Shown piece after piece: positions 34,131 through 42,698 of a stretch of DNA of 64,000 nucleotides (its first letter is position 1; each line of letters starts with the position of its first letter). Origin of the DNA: Candidatus Amulumruptor caecigallinarius (GTDB lineage: Bacteria > Bacteroidota > Bacteroidia > Bacteroidales > Muribaculaceae); contig CALUMU010000004.1 in assembly GCA_944321825.1 (NCBI GenBank), positions 148,233-212,232 on the forward strand. Direction: 5' to 3'. Made by a program: the position numbers and the translations under genes. The notes beneath the pieces are model-generated. The model saw nothing but the letters and a program-made list of their open reading frames with translations, did not search any database and had not been told where the DNA came from.

Positions 34131-35603
34131 ATGGAAAAGAAAACAAAAACGCTTTACATACTCTCCATTATAGCCATTATCGCATTCCTTTTAATGCAGG
34201 TTTACTGGCTGTATGTCCGCTACGACTACACGCTGCTCGAATACGAAATACAAATGCAAGCCAGAATAGAAAACATACTGAATGAATATGACCAATTACG
34301 TACAAAGTCGACTATAAATTTCGGAGATGTGACGACAACGCGGACCATCAAAAACCTTAACATAGACGTAGATTCTCTCGGCCAAAGGGCAAGCACAGCT
34401 ACTGTCAAAACAAGGACTTACAATGCCATCAGACTGTTAGGCATCACCGAGAAGCGTAAGCTCACAAAAAGCGAGAAGGAGAAGCTTTCCAAACTGCTTG
34501 AGGACAGTCTGTTGGCTTCTGTGTCGAGAGTGGCGTCATTTGACGTTTCAAGTGCTCCTGATGATGGTGCGGCATGGTCAGCCATGAATAGGTATGAATT
34601 AGACGTGCGTTCGCCGTTCACAGTTGAGGGCATAGACTCGCTGCTGCGCAAAGATGATATCAGGGCAGAGGTTTCGTTGGTCGTCACCGACAGCATGATC
34701 TGGAAAACCGTCGTAATGCCGCATACATCCATCTTCAATCCACATTTCGTCATTACTCATCCCTATTCGGAGCTTGAGAAAAAATCGGTCGTGATTGACT
34801 GTAGCATCCCGACTGCCGAGATTTTCCGTCAGATGGGCTGGACGTTGGTGCTGGCTACGGTTCTTTCGATATTCCTTATCATGTGTTTGGTATGGCAAAT
34901 CAAAACCATCGCAAAATTGACGCGCTTGGATAAAATGCGCAATCTGTTCGTCACAACGATGATTCACGAATTGAAACGGCCTATCTCGACTCTGAAGATG
35001 TACGTTTCAGGGATAGAAAGCGACAAACTCATGGCGGATACCGACTTCCGCAAGGAAGTCGCCGGAGAGACACGCATGGCTCTTGACAATCTATCGGCAT
35101 ATTTTTCCAAACTGAGAGACATAACATTCAACAATGTCGACGAGATACCGTTGAGCATCACGTCGTTCAATCTCGCAGGACTTATCGACCACCTGTTACA
35201 GGCGACAGCAATCCCGAGTACAAAAACGGTAGTGTTCAAAAATGAAGTGCCGGAAGAGATGACCATTTCGGCCGACCGCCAGCATATGTCGAATATTCTG
35301 ACGAATCTGGTTGAGAACGCAATCAAATACTCCGGCGATGAAGTAACGGTGGAAATCTCTGCTCAGATTGCAGACGGAAGCGTGGCAATAGATGTGTCGG
35401 ACAATGGCTATGGGATTCAGTCAGCTGATCGGAATAAGATATTCAACCGCTTTTACCGTGGCAAAGCACCCTCTACTGACATCCCGGGCATGGGACTCGG
35501 CCTTGCTTATGTAAAACTTTTGGTTGAAGCCCACAGCGGAGATGTGTCGGTTGAAAGCCGTGAGGGTATAGGGTCTACGTTCACGATAAAACTCCCGCAA
35601 TGA
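34131..35603 (+). CDS. Sensor histidine kinase (RprX-like)
   Basis: The 490-aa protein has two membrane spans (about residues 8-30 and 236-256) enclosing a periplasmic sensor of about 200 residues. The cytoplasmic kinase part has phosphoacceptor His279 in IHELKRPISTLKM, N-box NILTNLVENAIKYSG, G1 VDVSDNGYGI and G2 GMGLGLAYVK. It phosphorylates the response regulator encoded with a 4-nt overlap downstream. The arrangement resembles RprX/RprY of Bacteroides. Its divergent neighbour is the GLPGLI operon, a probable target. Confidence 0.92.
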   Translation: MEKKTKTLYILSIIAIIAFLLMQVYWLYVRYDYTLLEYEIQMQARIENILNEYDQLRTKSTINFGDVTTTRTIKNLNIDVDSLGQRASTATVKTRTYNAIRLLGITEKRKLTKSEKEKLSKLLEDSLLASVSRVASFDVSSAPDDGAAWSAMNRYELDVRSPFTVEGIDSLLRKDDIRAEVSLVVTDSMIWKTVVMPHTSIFNPHFVITHPYSELEKKSVVIDCSIPTAEIFRQMGWTLVLATVLSIFLIMCLVWQIKTIAKLTRLDKMRNLFVTTMIHELKRPISTLKMYVSGIESDKLMADTDFRKEVAGETRMALDNLSAYFSKLRDITFNNVDEIPLSITSFNLAGLIDHLLQATAIPSTKTVVFKNEVPEEMTISADRQHMSNILTNLVENAIKYSGDEVTVEISAQIADGSVAIDVSDNGYGIQSADRNKIFNRFYRGKAPSTDIPGMGLGLAYVKLLVEAHSGDVSVESREGIGSTFTIKLPQ

Positions 35604-36268
35604 AAAAGATACTGCTCATAGACGATGACCTTAAGAACTCGATGTTGCTCAAACGTTTCATTGAGGCTGAAGGTTACGAGGTGGCGTATGCACCCAATGG
35701 CGCATCAGGGCTGGAATTATATAAGGAGGTTCATCCCGATTTGATTCTGCTTGACATAAATATGCCGGGTAAGAACGGTTTTGAAGTTGCTAAAATAATA
35801 CGGGATGAAGACCGCCGTGTGCTGATATTTTTCCTTACTGACCGCACGGACAAGGTCGACCGCCTGTATGGATTCAAACTGAAAGGCAACGATTACATCC
35901 CCAAACCGTTCTACCCTGAAGAACTGATAGCGAAAATCAATGAGCGGTTTGAGAGCGACCTGACGAGCCAGGATGTGGAGTATCGTTTAGGCGAAATCTT
36001 ATTCCGCCCCAACCTCTTAACGCTCACCTACAAGGGCGAGACACACTCGTTGTCGGTACGTCAGACCGAGATTCTGTCTATCCTCGCGGCTAATCTCGGT
36101 AAGGTCGTTGACCGTGACACAATTCTATACGCAGTGTGGGGCGACAACAGCAATTCCAATTCTCTGGCGCTCAACGTGCAGATAACCTATCTCCGAAAAC
36201 TCTTGGATGATCCGTCGGTCAATATAATCTCCTTGAAAAAGAAAGGGTATATTCTACGCGTCAAGTAG
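35600..36268 (+). CDS. OmpR/PhoB-family response regulator (RprY-like)
   Basis: The 222-aa protein has a receiver domain with acidic pair DDD near residues 8-10, phosphoacceptor Asp52 (LILLDINMPG) and a conserved Lys (IPKPFYPEEL). A winged-helix DNA-binding domain occupies about residues 125-222 (LSVRQTEILSILAANLGKVV, LALNVQITYLRKLLDD). It overlaps the kinase gene by 4 nt. The phased ATTACT sites at 34031-34068 are candidate targets. Confidence 0.93.
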   Translation: MKKILLIDDDLKNSMLLKRFIEAEGYEVAYAPNGASGLELYKEVHPDLILLDINMPGKNGFEVAKIIRDEDRRVLIFFLTDRTDKVDRLYGFKLKGNDYIPKPFYPEELIAKINERFESDLTSQDVEYRLGEILFRPNLLTLTYKGETHSLSVRQTEILSILAANLGKVVDRDTILYAVWGDNSNSNSLALNVQITYLRKLLDDPSVNIISLKKKGYILRVK

Positions 36269-36354
36269 ATGTTGTGGCGTAGAGCCTGTAAAAACCACAT
36301 GTCAAATTCATGCTCAAAATATTACCCTTTTTATTCTGCCAACAGATATTTCGC

Positions 36355-36362
36355 TATATTTG
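36355..36362 (+). promoter_or_regulatory. -7 promoter element of the DUF3089 gene
   Basis: TATATTTG matches TAnnTTTG and lies 41 nt before the ATG at 36404. Confidence 0.55.
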
Positions 36363-36403
36363 CAGAGTAGGATAAATATTAGGTTTTTAGAAATTAATAT
36401 AAG

Positions 36404-37426
36404 ATGTCAACATTCAGGATTCGGCTGGCAGTATGCCTGTCGGCGTTATTCGTTGTGGCGGGATGCTCGTCCGAAAGCTCGACAAAGGAGTATAACCTCA
36501 CAGCCGAGCCGGATTATTCTCGTGGCAATATGTGGTTCGATGCGCCGGTAGACTCGACGGTACAGGCCGATGTATTTTACATAGCCCCGACTTGCATATG
36601 GGATTGGGAGGGTCAGGACGGCAAGACCTATCACCATATGAATGTTGATGACCCAAAACAGCGAGACAGGGTGGATGGCTCCATGCGTCTGGCGTATGGC
36701 TTGTTTGGAAAATCTTGCAGGTTCTACGCTCCTTATTACCGTCAGATTACAATGCAGTCATGGATGATTGTCCGTGAAGAGACAGAGCGCAGGTTTGCGA
36801 TAGCCCAAGATGACGTGGCCAGAGCCTTTAACTACTACATGGAGCATTTCAATGGGGGGCGTCCATTTATCCTTGCTGGACACAGCCAGGGGGCAAAAGC
36901 GGTCATCGAACTGCTGAAACACACCCTCACCCCCGTGCAGTATGACAATATGGTCGCTGCTTATGCGTTTGGCTATGGTGCCAGCCGGCAGGAACTGGAT
37001 GAATATCCTTTGCTGCGTCCGGCTCGCGATTCTATAGATTGCGGTGTGCTTGTATGTTACAACAGCGTTTCCTCCACAAAGGCTGTATCCTCATTGGTTG
37101 ATGGAAATGTCGTTTGTATCAATCCGCTTAATTGGCGCACAGATACGTCCTATGCTTCGCCAGAGCAGCACATCGGCGCGGTATTCTTTGACGGAAACGG
37201 CATGACGGACACCCTGTACCATAGCATCGGAGTCCGGATTGACAGCGATACACATGCTTTGATTGTGGATGGATTGGACGATAATGCCTATTATATTCCG
37301 AGCATAGGCAATCTATTCCCGAAAGGCAATTACCACGTTCAGGAACTGAATTTGTATTTCCTGAACGTGCAGCACAACATCGCTCAGCGAATCGCTGCTT
37401 TCAATCTTAAAAGATCCGATCCATAG
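36404..37426 (+). CDS. DUF3089 alpha/beta hydrolase-like lipoprotein
   Basis: The 340-aa protein has lipobox VAGC (Cys21) and the DUF3089 pattern. ADVFYIAPTCIWDW is near residue 65, FYAPYYRQIT near 108, and the nucleophile elbow FILAGHSQGAKAVIEL near 160 contains the likely catalytic serine. The C-terminal HVQELNLYFLNVQHNIAQRI is also typical. It should be a membrane-anchored esterase or lipase of unknown substrate. It has its own promoter and no operon partner. Confidence 0.85.
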   Translation: MSTFRIRLAVCLSALFVVAGCSSESSTKEYNLTAEPDYSRGNMWFDAPVDSTVQADVFYIAPTCIWDWEGQDGKTYHHMNVDDPKQRDRVDGSMRLAYGLFGKSCRFYAPYYRQITMQSWMIVREETERRFAIAQDDVARAFNYYMEHFNGGRPFILAGHSQGAKAVIELLKHTLTPVQYDNMVAAYAFGYGASRQELDEYPLLRPARDSIDCGVLVCYNSVSSTKAVSSLVDGNVVCINPLNWRTDTSYASPEQHIGAVFFDGNGMTDTLYHSIGVRIDSDTHALIVDGLDDNAYYIPSIGNLFPKGNYHVQELNLYFLNVQHNIAQRIAAFNLKRSDP

Positions 37427-37431
37427 CTGGC

Positions 37432-37607
37432 AGATATACGGAAATGTGTAAGTTGGTTGTTTTTGTTACCATTTTCGGATTGCACATCTATTTTTGAGCA
37501 GTAGATGTAATTGTCGGAATATCAAAGTATTTGATGCAAATGACTGTGAAAAAATGCCATCATTGATGTGGAAAAGTATAAAAAGGCTCAGAAACCAAGG
37601 TTGGAAT
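37432..37607. repeat. Degenerate intergenic repeat, copy 1
   Basis: About 175 bp here align with 42143-42327 through shared blocks such as AATGTGTAAGTT, ACCATT(T/C)TCGG, GAATATCAAA, TGTGAAAAA and the ending GCTC(A/T)GAAAC(C)AAGG. Neither copy encodes a protein. The rest of 37608-37886 holds no gene. Confidence 0.6.
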
Positions 37608-37886
37608 CAGAGCAGTGTTTGTATCAATATTAGGTAACTATATACGACAATACCCTAAATCCCGTGGTGACAAAAACATATCATTTTCAGTTAGATTCTA
37701 ACAATATTTATGCAGATTAAACAAGCAAGTGCGAAATTAGTGAAAGTGTTAGACGAATTCAGTTCTTGTGGTTGAATAATTCAGTTTCTTTCTTGATCTG
37801 GAGTTTAGCTTCGTTTGAACTTCCTATAGAGCCTTCATCCTACATAAATATAAACCATTCGGTCTTGCGTTACCAATAATTTGTCT

Positions 37887-37958
37887 TACATTTGCAATGT
37901 TGAAAAACCAATCTAACACTTTTGTTTAGTAACCATCTAACCATCTAACCATCTGACA
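37887..37958 (+). promoter_or_regulatory. Promoter region of the secreted protein at 37968, with a short tandem repeat
   Basis: TACATTTG (37887-37894) matches TAnnTTTG, 73 nt before the ATG. The leader contains three tandem copies of CCATCTRA (37931-37954), a short repeat that may be prone to slippage. Confidence 0.5.
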
Positions 37959-37967
37959 GTTTAAATC

Positions 37968-38621
37968 ATGAGGAATTTCTGTATAGCGTGCCTGTTGGGT
38001 ATGAGCTGTGCCGTCGCTTCGGCAGATGTCGTCACGACGTTCGATTTTTCCGCAGGACCAGAGTCGGGGATAGAGATGCCGGCAGGGAAATCCTGGCCTG
38101 CAAGCGGCTCTGTCGTCATGGACGAGGATGCCGTGTTCCGTATAGACAACGTGTCGATAAGGGCGACAAACGCGACTTCGCCCTCCAGGATATACAAGGC
38201 GAGTGGCGAGGACAGGTGGTATCTCCGTCCCTCGGCGGGGACAAAGCTGGTGTTCATGGGCGGTAGCGACAACCTTGCGGGCATCCGCATATACCTGTGT
38301 CCTGACAAGGAATCCGAGCTGTCGGAGCTGCCCCAGATGCCGGGGGAGTACACCGCCACCTATGACGAGGAGAACTGTCTGCTGGAGTGGGCGGGCAGCA
38401 ATCCGTCCGTGTTCATGGATCTGGGCGGCAAATTGTATATTGACAAGATAGAGGTTACAACCGACGGTGCTGCATCGCAGCCTGACACGGAAGCAGGCAG
38501 CGGAGACGGCGGCGGCGCGGCCACGTACCTCGACCTTCAGGGCCGGCCGGTTCAGAACCCATCGGGCGGCACGTTCATACGCATCTCTTCCGGCCTCGCC
38601 GAAAAGGTGTACATCCCCTGA
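37968..38621 (+). CDS. Small secreted protein with a conserved C-terminal tail
   Basis: The 217-aa protein has a signal peptide (MRNFCIACLLGMSCAVASA). A compact beta-rich body follows (VVTTFDFSAGPESGIEMPAG, VFRIDNVSIRATNATSPSRI, GGKLYIDKIEV). After a Gly/Ser-rich linker, the C-terminal tail reads YLDLQGRPVQNPSGGTFIR. The tail matches that of the 1281-aa protein at 20987 and a decayed copy at 30020. I do not recognise the body. A surface-attached or secreted role is likely, with the tail as a sorting or anchoring signal by analogy with type IX tails. Confidence 0.7.
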   Translation: MRNFCIACLLGMSCAVASADVVTTFDFSAGPESGIEMPAGKSWPASGSVVMDEDAVFRIDNVSIRATNATSPSRIYKASGEDRWYLRPSAGTKLVFMGGSDNLAGIRIYLCPDKESELSELPQMPGEYTATYDEENCLLEWAGSNPSVFMDLGGKLYIDKIEVTTDGAASQPDTEAGSGDGGGAATYLDLQGRPVQNPSGGTFIRISSGLAEKVYIP

Positions 38622-38718
38622 CCGGGCAGATACGATGAAATGAAAAGATAATGTATGAAATCGTAGTTTAAGGCCTTTCTGACAGTCACGTTCCTGAAGC
38701 CAATAATCTAACGTGACG

Positions 38719-39012
38719 ATGGACAGAACGTCAATCCGTGCGTGGCGACGCATTCGAGAAAGACGCATCCGGCGTAATCGTATTAAGTATTATGCCGGTT
38801 ATGACCAGACAGTTCGTTACGAAGAGTCCGGGATGCCGGCCGTAAGGCGCGACTGGGAAGAGTACCTTAAAGACAGGTGGATGCTCAGACTGAAGGACAC
38901 CGCAACTATTTGCAGTTGTTGGATGGGCAGCAATTATCTCTGCGACCGCAGCGAGGGGTATAAGCGCGCTACCGCCCGAATCCTCCGAGAGCAGTCGGAA
39001 GATAAAGATTAA
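38719..39012 (+). CDS. Small basic hypothetical protein (97 aa)
   Basis: The N-terminus is extremely Arg-rich (MDRTSIRAWRRIRERRIRRN), the rest polar with three cysteines (ICSCW, NYLC). No family is recognised. A strong terminator hairpin begins 6 bp after the stop, supporting transcription. The ATG at 38719 is preferred over a GTG two codons earlier. The high Arg content would suit nucleic-acid binding. It is the last gene before the sequence turns AT-rich. Confidence 0.5.
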   Translation: MDRTSIRAWRRIRERRIRRNRIKYYAGYDQTVRYEESGMPAVRRDWEEYLKDRWMLRLKDTATICSCWMGSNYLCDRSEGYKRATARILREQSEDKD

Positions 39013-39017
39013 GCAAT

Positions 39018-39065
39018 AATCCCGTCTGGGATAAGCCTTATGCTTATCTTAGGCGGGATTTCCTG
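39018..39065 (+). terminator. Intrinsic terminator at the edge of the defence island
   Basis: AATCCCG (39018-39024) and GGATAAGC pair with GCTTATC and CGGGATT (39054-39060), giving a long interrupted stem followed by a T-containing tail. Confidence 0.75.
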
Positions 39066-39191
39066 TTTCTCTCATCACGACAACTTTGGGGATGTCGCGG
39101 TATTCAAGGGGGGCTATTTGTAATAGTAGTCAAATATTTACTGATGAAGAAGGTTTTGATGGCAATAAGTGATATTTACGGGATTTTTAGC

Positions 39192-39199
39192 TATTTTTG
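39192..39199 (+). promoter_or_regulatory. -7 promoter element of the mrr gene
   Basis: TATTTTTG matches TAnnTTTG. An ATG lies only 3 nt later at 39203; the ATG at 39251 gives a normal leader. Confidence 0.5.
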
Positions 39200-39250
39200 T
39201 AGATGGAAATACCAATTGTTATTGAAGTAATAACGCAAATTTATTCACTT

Positions 39251-40183
39251 ATGATACCGAAATTTGACGAAATACGGATACAGGCATTGAAAGAATTGAG
39301 TGCTGGAGTTGTTATGAGAGCTAAAGATTTGCGTACTCCATTGGCTAAGCATTTTGGATTGACCGAGGAAGAAATGAATGCTTGGTATCCTTCTGGAAAC
39401 GGTGAAATATTCTTAGACCGTATTTCGTGGGCTTTATCGTATCTTTTTATTGCAGGACTTGTAGAAAAGCCCCAAAGAGGTGATTATAAAATCAGCGAAA
39501 AGGGACTGTCTATGCTTTCTTCATGTACGGAGGAACAAATAAAAAAGTTCATCAAAGTAACTGTGAATGCGAAAACTCCGAAGAAATGTTCTAAAAATAA
39601 AGATGCTAACAACACTTCTTCCCATTTGGGAAATGATGATGAACGTACACCGGAAGAAGAATTAGCAGATTCTTATGATAGGATAAAGCAGAATGTGCAA
39701 TCTCAGATTCTGGCAACTATATTAAGTAAGCAGCCGAGAGAATTTGAGCGTTTAGTCGTGAAACTACTTCAATCAATGGGATATGGTGGCGAAATTAAAA
39801 ACTCGGGAATAGTTACAAAACTATCTAATGACGGTGGTATAGATGGTATTATTAAAGAAGATATTTTAGGCTTCAATCATATTTCCATACAAGCGAAACG
39901 ATATGCTTTAGACAATAATGTTCAACGTCATGAAGTTCAGAGTTTTGTAGGGGCTGTTGCCGGAACATCATCCAAGAAAGGAGTATTCATTACTACCTCT
40001 GATTATACCAAAGGTGCAATGGAGTATGTGGAAAGCCTTAACGGTTCACCAACCATTATCTTGATAAATGGTCAACAATTAACAGAATACATTTATGACT
40101 ATGGCTTGGGATTGCAAACAGAGAAAGTCCTTAAAGTCATGAAAATGGATATGGACTACTGGGATGCAATGGATAATGCCTAA
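39251..40183 (+). CDS. mrr: Mrr-type restriction endonuclease (type IV)
   Basis: The 310-aa protein matches Mrr. The N-terminal winged-helix Mrr_N domain (about residues 1-95, IPKFDEIRIQALKEL, GLVEKPQRGDYKISEKG) is followed by a C-terminal PD-(D/E)XK nuclease (about 155-285). The active site is visible in SNDGGIDGII (Asp198) and ISIQAKR (Gln214, Lys216), the Mrr variant D-QxK. E. coli Mrr cuts DNA with modified bases. I chose the start at MIPKFDE because Mrr proteins begin there; an ATG at 39203 would add 16 hydrophobic residues. It opens the AT-rich island. Confidence 0.9.
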   Translation: MIPKFDEIRIQALKELSAGVVMRAKDLRTPLAKHFGLTEEEMNAWYPSGNGEIFLDRISWALSYLFIAGLVEKPQRGDYKISEKGLSMLSSCTEEQIKKFIKVTVNAKTPKKCSKNKDANNTSSHLGNDDERTPEEELADSYDRIKQNVQSQILATILSKQPREFERLVVKLLQSMGYGGEIKNSGIVTKLSNDGGIDGIIKEDILGFNHISIQAKRYALDNNVQRHEVQSFVGAVAGTSSKKGVFITTSDYTKGAMEYVESLNGSPTIILINGQQLTEYIYDYGLGLQTEKVLKVMKMDMDYWDAMDNA

Positions 40184-40186
40184 TGC

Positions 40187-40591
40187 CTAATGGTATTGCG
40201 TTATGCAATTTCCCTATCAATTTAATCTTACACGCTGATTCTGTGTGCGACATTTTACGCTCAATAGTGGATATTTCAGAATCACGGAGAGTATGAGCAA
40301 ATACCCGCTTTATAAAGTGGCAGTCTGTAAGCGTGGCTTGCCGAAAGCCTTGCCAATATTCCAACCAAAGTGCATGATGTCAATGGTCTTTAACTGAGAA
40401 TCTACCTTTATTGGTTCAACTTTGAATAGAGAATCTGATAGGTAATATTCTGTCACATATCCGCACAAGCGGTTAAGTGTCGTTTCATCAAGATAGAGAA
40501 CTAAGGTTTGTTTTGTGTAAGCAATGACCTTATCAAGTTTTTCTTGTGATGCTCGTTCTTTCTCAGCCATAGCGTTTGCACGGGAAATCTC
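40187..40591 (-). pseudogene. 3' part of a gene broken by the IS element, also frameshifted
   Basis: Reading away from the IS, the minus strand gives GEISRANAMAEKERASQEKL, then TLVLYLDETTLNRLCGYVTE and MHFGWNIGKAFGKPRLQT. The frame then shifts near 40310, and HFIKRVFAHTLRDSEISTIE continues. The frame is open right up to the IS junction, so the IS lies inside the gene. The likely 5' part is at 41676-41834. I do not recognise the protein. Confidence 0.55.
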
Positions 40592-41675
40592 GGCAGGGTG
40601 GACAAAAAGTAGGATGGAATCCGTGTAAAACTTCGCTATTGGACAAAAAGTAGGATAGGCGGGCGATTTACAACATTCTAATGATGCCTTGCGATATACT
40701 CGTCCAGCAGTTTCATCCTGTGTTCCCGGCTTATGCCGCTATGCGCCCTGACCTTGGATTTGAGGTCGGCAAACAACCCTTCCAAAGCGTTATTTGTGTT
40801 AGGCAGCCCTGTCTGTGGACAGTCGAAGAAAGTCCACAGCAGCGGCATGTTCCGTCTTATGCTCAAATACGCGCTGCGCAGTCTCGGACGCATGTACGGC
40901 GGCGTCTTTCTCTTTATCCGTCTGTCGTGGACCCTCTCGTTCAGAATGTCCTTGTATGCCTCATACCATTCGTTGAAAGCTCCGATGAAACTTTCCTTGT
41001 CTGTCCTTGTAATGCCGTTCACAAGTTCAAGGAGCGACCGGGATGCATCCAGGTCAGGCTCCAGGGTTAAGTATCTCCGGACAATGAGCATCTGGTGGAA
41101 CTGGCACATCTGCACCTTTATCGGACTCAGCGCCTGGGGAAGTCCCCTCATCCCGTCAATGACAGCGCCGTATATCCTGAAGCCTTTGGACTTCAGCCAA
41201 TCAACCCCTTCGATGTAACCCCGGATTGTCTCGTGACGTACATATTTGTGCCACAGCACATTGCCGCGCAATGCATCCCTGATGACCATAAGCCCGAAGT
41301 CCCGGCCCCAATAGGTCGTGTCCATCTGCACGGTCACATCCCTATGCCTGCTTATCTTATGGACATGGCGCATCCCCTCCGGATCCCTGCGGATAGTCCT
41401 CTCGTTTACCCCGTACTTGTCTGCAAGCTGCCGGATGGTCTGCTTGCCCTCGATGTAATCGGTTATTACCTGCGACTTGTCCCGACGGACACCGCCCATA
41501 AACTGCCGTCCGCACGACTTGCATTTATACAACTGTTTGCGGCCTCTCACACCGTTCCTGACCACATTATCCGACTCGCAGAAAAAGCATTTTTATCATA
41601 TCAATGAAAATCTTCACAAAGATATGAAATACAGGCAATTACACGGATTACATCCTACTTTTTGTCCACCCTGCC
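40592..41675 (-). mobile_element. Insertion sequence of the IS256-variant (zinc-binding) group, 1,084 bp
   Basis: The ends are near-perfect inverted repeats of about 36 bp. The left reads GGCAGGGTGGACAAAAAGTA from 40592, with its complement ending at 41675, and the match continues through GGAT-n-n-AATCCGTGTAA. A second copy of GGACAAAAAGTAGGAT lies at 40639-40654 inside the left end only. The element carries one transposase gene on the minus strand. No target-site duplication is seen in the flanks. Confidence 0.85.
40678..41565 (-). CDS. IS256-variant transposase, N-terminal zinc ribbon out of frame
   Basis: The readable frame (295 aa from a GTG) has the second zinc-ribbon half CKSCGRQF, a helix-turn-helix (IRQLADKYGVNERTI) and the DDE core. 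The core blocks are VQMDTTYWGRDFG, YGAVIDGMRGL, and NTNNALEGLFADLKSK with the last acidic residue. The first ribbon half, CFFCESDNVV, lies directly upstream in this frame but has no start codon. An ATG at 41599 reaches it only if one A is removed from the A5 run at 41590-41594. So the gene is either frameshifted or uses slippage on that run. Confidence 0.8.
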   Translation of the reverse strand: MVRNGVRGRKQLYKCKSCGRQFMGGVRRDKSQVITDYIEGKQTIRQLADKYGVNERTIRRDPEGMRHVHKISRHRDVTVQMDTTYWGRDFGLMVIRDALRGNVLWHKYVRHETIRGYIEGVDWLKSKGFRIYGAVIDGMRGLPQALSPIKVQMCQFHQMLIVRRYLTLEPDLDASRSLLELVNGITRTDKESFIGAFNEWYEAYKDILNERVHDRRIKRKTPPYMRPRLRSAYLSIRRNMPLLWTFFDCPQTGLPNTNNALEGLFADLKSKVRAHSGISREHRMKLLDEYIARHH

Positions 41676-41834
41676 TATTTTTTATCGTTCTGAATGGATT
41701 TTTAAGTTCAACTTTTCTTAAAAACCGTTCAATGCAATCCACCGAATACGAATTTATGACAACTGCATTATCTGGGGTCTCTTCATGTACACGGTTTTTG
41801 CTCGAAGGAATATCCTATATGTCGCTTGGTGTCT
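41676..41834 (-). pseudogene. Probable 5' part of the gene interrupted by the IS
   Basis: On the minus strand toward the IS the frame reads DIPSSKNRVHEETPDNAVVI then NSYSVDCIERFLRKVELKNP, preceded by a stop. The composition looks protein-like and the orientation matches the 3' fragment at 40187-40591. From 41835 to 42142 no gene is seen, only an isolated IS-end relic (TTGTCCACCCTG, near 41926-41937). Confidence 0.4.
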
Positions 41835-42142
41835 TTTTATAGAATAATTCGATGCGTTATAAACGGCCAATCACTCGCTTTGGTCTTCTGTGGTTATAAA
41901 TATAACATCCCCATTATTAACTTGTCCACCCTGTCCCAAATGCGGTACAAAAATGAGCTGAAAAAGCCCTATAAACGAAGACCATCGCTTATAAGTCTAA
42001 AAAGAAAGGCGCTCAAAATGAACGCCTTGATAATCGTTGATGATATATGCTAATCGTTGGTAATCACCACTTATTTGCCGATGCAGTATGTGTACATCAT
42101 TGATTATCAATAGTATAGCGCTCTAAAAGGTACAACCAGTAG

Positions 42143-42327
42143 GTTGGCAAGTATCTGAGAATGTGTAAGTTAGTGATTTTTAGCACCATTCTCGGCTTGT
42201 ACCTCCATTTTGGAAAGTAAAAGTAAGTGTAATTTCTTGAATATCAAAATGTGCGGTACAAAAACTTGTGAAAAATGGCGCTTTTTGATGAGGAAAGGTA
42301 CAAAAATGGCTCTGAAACAAGGGTGGG
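42143..42327. repeat. Degenerate intergenic repeat, copy 2
   Basis: This aligns with 37432-37607 over its whole length with many substitutions (shared AATGTGTAAGTT, GAATATCAAA, TGTGAAAAA, GGCTC-GAAAC). It directly precedes the 355-bp duplicated segment. Confidence 0.6.
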
Positions 42328-42334
42328 CATTATG

Positions 42335-42689
42335 ATTATTTTGCAAAGTACTCCTTCTTCAACCAATAGGCATAAATCGGGTTCTAGAACGAGATATCAC
42401 CAGCCTTATTATCCAATATATCATTCTTGATAAGAGCAGCCTTTGAGCGGGATATTTAGGTTGTTGAAGAGATTTGATAGCGATGCATCACTTCAGTCGG
42501 ACTGATGACCTTTTCTCCGGTTATAAGAGCCTTGAGGCAGTTCAAGTTGCTGTGTGGTCAGTTTGTCGGTGATTGTTATAAACAACAGACTTATGTGACA
42601 GCGGTCGCTATTTTTAAAAATAGCCTAAGTAGCAATATTCTGAACAGAAAAGGAAGTATTATTTCTTTTTCTGTTCAAATTATTACTAT
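42335..42689. repeat. Direct duplication flanking the AbiE module, left copy
   Basis: This 355-bp segment is repeated at 44266-44618 in the same orientation with high identity. It contains, on the minus strand, a broken copy of the ATPase C-terminus seen intact at 44268-44516 (a TAG interrupts it at about 42384), a GCTATTTTTAAAAATAGC palindrome (42607-42624), and the AbiE operator. Confidence 0.85.
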
Positions 42690-42694
42690 ATTTG
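42642..42694 (+). promoter_or_regulatory. AbiE operator and promoter
   Basis: GAACAGAAAAGGAA (42642-42655) and TTCTTTTTCTGTTC (42663-42676) form 14-bp arms with one mismatch and a 7-bp spacer. TATATTTG (-7 element) is at 42687-42694, 4 nt before the abiEi ATG. AbiEi antitoxins repress their own promoters by binding inverted repeats, so this is the expected operator. Confidence 0.7.
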
Positions 42695-42698
42695 CAGT

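Noticed and set aside
37931..37954. Three tandem CCATCTRA units, at first glance like a repeat array
   Set aside because: The units are 8 bp with no spacers, so this is a simple tandem repeat, not CRISPR.
41926..41937. TTGTCCACCCTG as the true right end of the IS
   Set aside because: The near-perfect inverted repeat ends at 41675. This isolated 12-mer lacks the rest of the end and is at most a relic of another copy.
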